From: an uncultured Francisella sp.
GTDB lineage: Bacteria > Pseudomonadota > Gammaproteobacteria > Burkholderiales > Neisseriaceae
Assembly: GCA_943914555.1 (NCBI GenBank)
Contig: CALUCM010000005.1
Location: forward strand, 1 to 64,000
Reading direction: 5' to 3'
DNA: 64,000 nucleotides
In this document: positions 62,816 to 64,000 of the stretch, piece by piece
Layout: each line of letters starts with the position of its first letter
Numbering within the stretch: the first letter of the stretch is position 1
The notes under the pieces: generated by a model
Database searches by the model: none
What the model was told of the DNA's origin: nothing
The model's input: the letters and a program-made list of their open reading frames with translations, nothing else
Made by a program: the position numbers and the translations under genes

Positions 62816-63156
62816 ATCGCTTTTTAACTGGTGCGCATTATGGATTAAAGGGTTGGTTAATTCAGCGCTTTACTTCTATTATCAATTTGATGTTAAGCAG
62901 CATTTTGCTTGTTAGCTTTATTGTTTTTTTTCACCATAACTATCAAAGTTGGCATATTTTTTTTTCCTACACCATCATCAAAATTTTGGCGCAACTGATC
63001 GTGGTTTCTTTTGTACTCCAATCATGGATCAATGTGCGCGATATGTGGATGGACTACATTAAACATCCAGCACTGCGTATTTTCTTACATACCAGTACTA
63101 TTTTATGGTTACTGGCTTGTCTTATTTACTCTATTACTATTATTTGGGAAATATAA
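62809..63156 (+). CDS. sdhD: SdhD, succinate dehydrogenase membrane anchor
   Basis: 115-residue second membrane anchor. GAHYGLKGWLIQRFTSI and WMDYIKHPALRIFL place it firmly. The heme-ligand His (E. coli SdhD His71, in LHAWxG of relatives) is replaced by Gln71 (VLQSWINVRD). The rest, including the Asp-Tyr of the quinone site, is intact. Four nt before sdhA. Confidence 0.93.
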   Translation: MVDRFLTGAHYGLKGWLIQRFTSIINLMLSSILLVSFIVFFHHNYQSWHIFFSYTIIKILAQLIVVSFVLQSWINVRDMWMDYIKHPALRIFLHTSTILWLLACLIYSITIIWEI

Positions 63157-63160
63157 AAAG

Positions 63161-64000
63161 ATGATTTATTCTGTACGCCATTTTGATGCCGTCATTGTTG
63201 GTGGTGGCGGTGCCGGTCTGCGGGCTGCTTACCAACTGTCCAAAGCAGGCATTCGTACGGTGGTCTTATCTAAGGTATTTCCAACACGTTCGCATACAGT
63301 TGCGGCCCAAGGAGGTATCTCTGCTTCTTTGGGTAATGTGCAACCTGATCAATGGGACTGGCATATGTATGATACGGTCAAGGGATCTGACTGGCTAGGT
63401 GACCAAGACGCGATAGAATTCATGTGTCGCCAAGCACCAGAAGTGGTGGTTGAATTGGAACACATGGGTATGCCTTTTGACCGTGTAGAAAGTGGCAAAA
63501 TTTATCAAAGACCTTTTGGTGGACACACCAGTGAATATGGCAAACGTCCAGTGGAACGAGCTTGCGCTGTTGCAGACCGCACCGGCCACGCAATGTTACA
63601 TACCCTGTATGAACAAAATGTGGCGGTAGATACTCAATTTTACGTAGAGTGGGTAGTTCTTGATCTTATCAGAGATGAAGTAGGTGATGTAGTTGGTGTG
63701 ACTGCTATGGAAATGGAAACCGGCGATGTTTATATCTTGCATGCCAAGGCAGTATTATTTGCCACAGGAGGAGCTGGACGTATTTACGCCTCCTCCACCA
63801 ACGCTTTTACCAATACTGGAGACGGCTTAGGAATTTGCGCTAGAGCTGGTATTCCACTTGAAGATATGGAATTTTGGCAATTCCACCCCACTGGAGTAGC
63901 GGGCGCTGGTGTACTGATCACTGAAGGAGTAAGAGGTGAAGGTGGTATTTTACTTAACTGTCACGGTGAACGATTTATGGAGCGCTATGCTCCAACTGTC
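63161..64000 (+). CDS. sdhA: SdhA, succinate dehydrogenase flavoprotein (3' end cut off)
   Basis: First 280 residues, open at the right edge; the full protein is about 590. FAD-binding VIVGGGGAGLRAA, the covalent-FAD His in RSHTVAAQGG, FGGHTSEYGKRPVERAC, LFATGGAGRIYASSTN and the active-site EFWQFHPTGVAGAGVL are all seen. Follows sdhD by four nt; sdhB would lie outside. Confidence 0.97.
   Translation, partial: MIYSVRHFDAVIVGGGGAGLRAAYQLSKAGIRTVVLSKVFPTRSHTVAAQGGISASLGNVQPDQWDWHMYDTVKGSDWLGDQDAIEFMCRQAPEVVVELEHMGMPFDRVESGKIYQRPFGGHTSEYGKRPVERACAVADRTGHAMLHTLYEQNVAVDTQFYVEWVVLDLIRDEVGDVVGVTAMEMETGDVYILHAKAVLFATGGAGRIYASSTNAFTNTGDGLGICARAGIPLEDMEFWQFHPTGVAGAGVLITEGVRGEGGILLNCHGERFMERYAPTV

Noticed and set aside
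1..64000. Neisserial DNA uptake sequence repeats
   Set aside because: I scanned by eye for GCCGTCTGAA and close variants and saw no recurring copies; a computed k-mer count would be decisive.
1..64000. CRISPR arrays, rRNA or tRNA genes
   Set aside because: No regularly spaced repeats, rRNA segments or cloverleaf with a TTC-A-A arm were recognised in the gaps; a tRNA scan was not possible.

Overview
The window is AT-rich, gene-dense chromosomal DNA from a Gram-negative bacterium. The content points to a betaproteobacterium, most likely of the Neisseriales. Reasons: a Neisseria-type porin, a PilC/PilY1 pilus tip protein, the pilF/pilB, pilG/pilC, pilD and coaE cluster, an RsmJ whose N-terminus reads like the neisserial one, and a long NAD-malate dehydrogenase next to sdhCDA. 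I do not recognise the species. No canonical neisserial DNA uptake sequence was seen by eye.

Layout. 1-4.6 kb: pilT (cut by the window edge), yidB-like, kbp-like, rsmJ and a divergent recQ. 4.6-12.4 kb: patatin lipase, BioC-like protein, comF-trmL, acpP-fabF, gpsA, queF-nitroreductase. 11.6-18.2 kb: a leftward run valS-mltG-tmk-holB-pilZ-tatD. 18.3-25.4 kb: rlmL-like, then coaE-pilD-pilC-pilB and the porin. 25.4-26.4 kb: a long non-coding stretch with a palindrome and an orphan terminator. 26.4-31.2 kb: nadD-rsfS-rlmH, rluF-like, metE. 31.5-38.2 kb: giant pilY1 and ybeY-corC-lnt. 38.2-41.2 kb: an accessory island. 41.2-48.0 kb: glcB, ppiC-like, bolA, yciB, gap, MAPEG, tetrapyrrole-methylase-fold protein, maf. 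48.1-52.7 kb: rpmF-plsX, DciA-like, metB/metC-like, MBL hydrolase, nnrD. 53-61 kb: ppiB, fbp, rlmJ, uvrD/rep, a small membrane protein, glnE. 61.1-64 kb: mdh and sdhCDA (sdhA runs off the end).

Working together. Type IV pilus genes (retraction ATPase, extension ATPase, platform, prepilin peptidase, PilZ, tip adhesin) are scattered but nearly complete as a machine and, with comF, suggest twitching and transformation. Central metabolism is represented by malate dehydrogenase, succinate dehydrogenase, malate synthase G, fructose bisphosphatase and GAPDH. Translation, tRNA/rRNA modification and lipid synthesis genes fill most of the rest.

The most unusual part is the island at 38.2-41.2 kb. It holds a class II Fic gene whose inhibitory glutamate is replaced by alanine and which is broken by two homopolymer frameshifts. 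It also holds an intact Doc/Fic toxin gene preceded by a 53-residue acidic protein that carries an SxxxEG motif like that of Fic inhibitors. Remnants of a HigA-like antitoxin and of a possible transposase lie beside them. Two small genes were found by reading the DNA directly: rpmF and the 53-residue candidate antitoxin.
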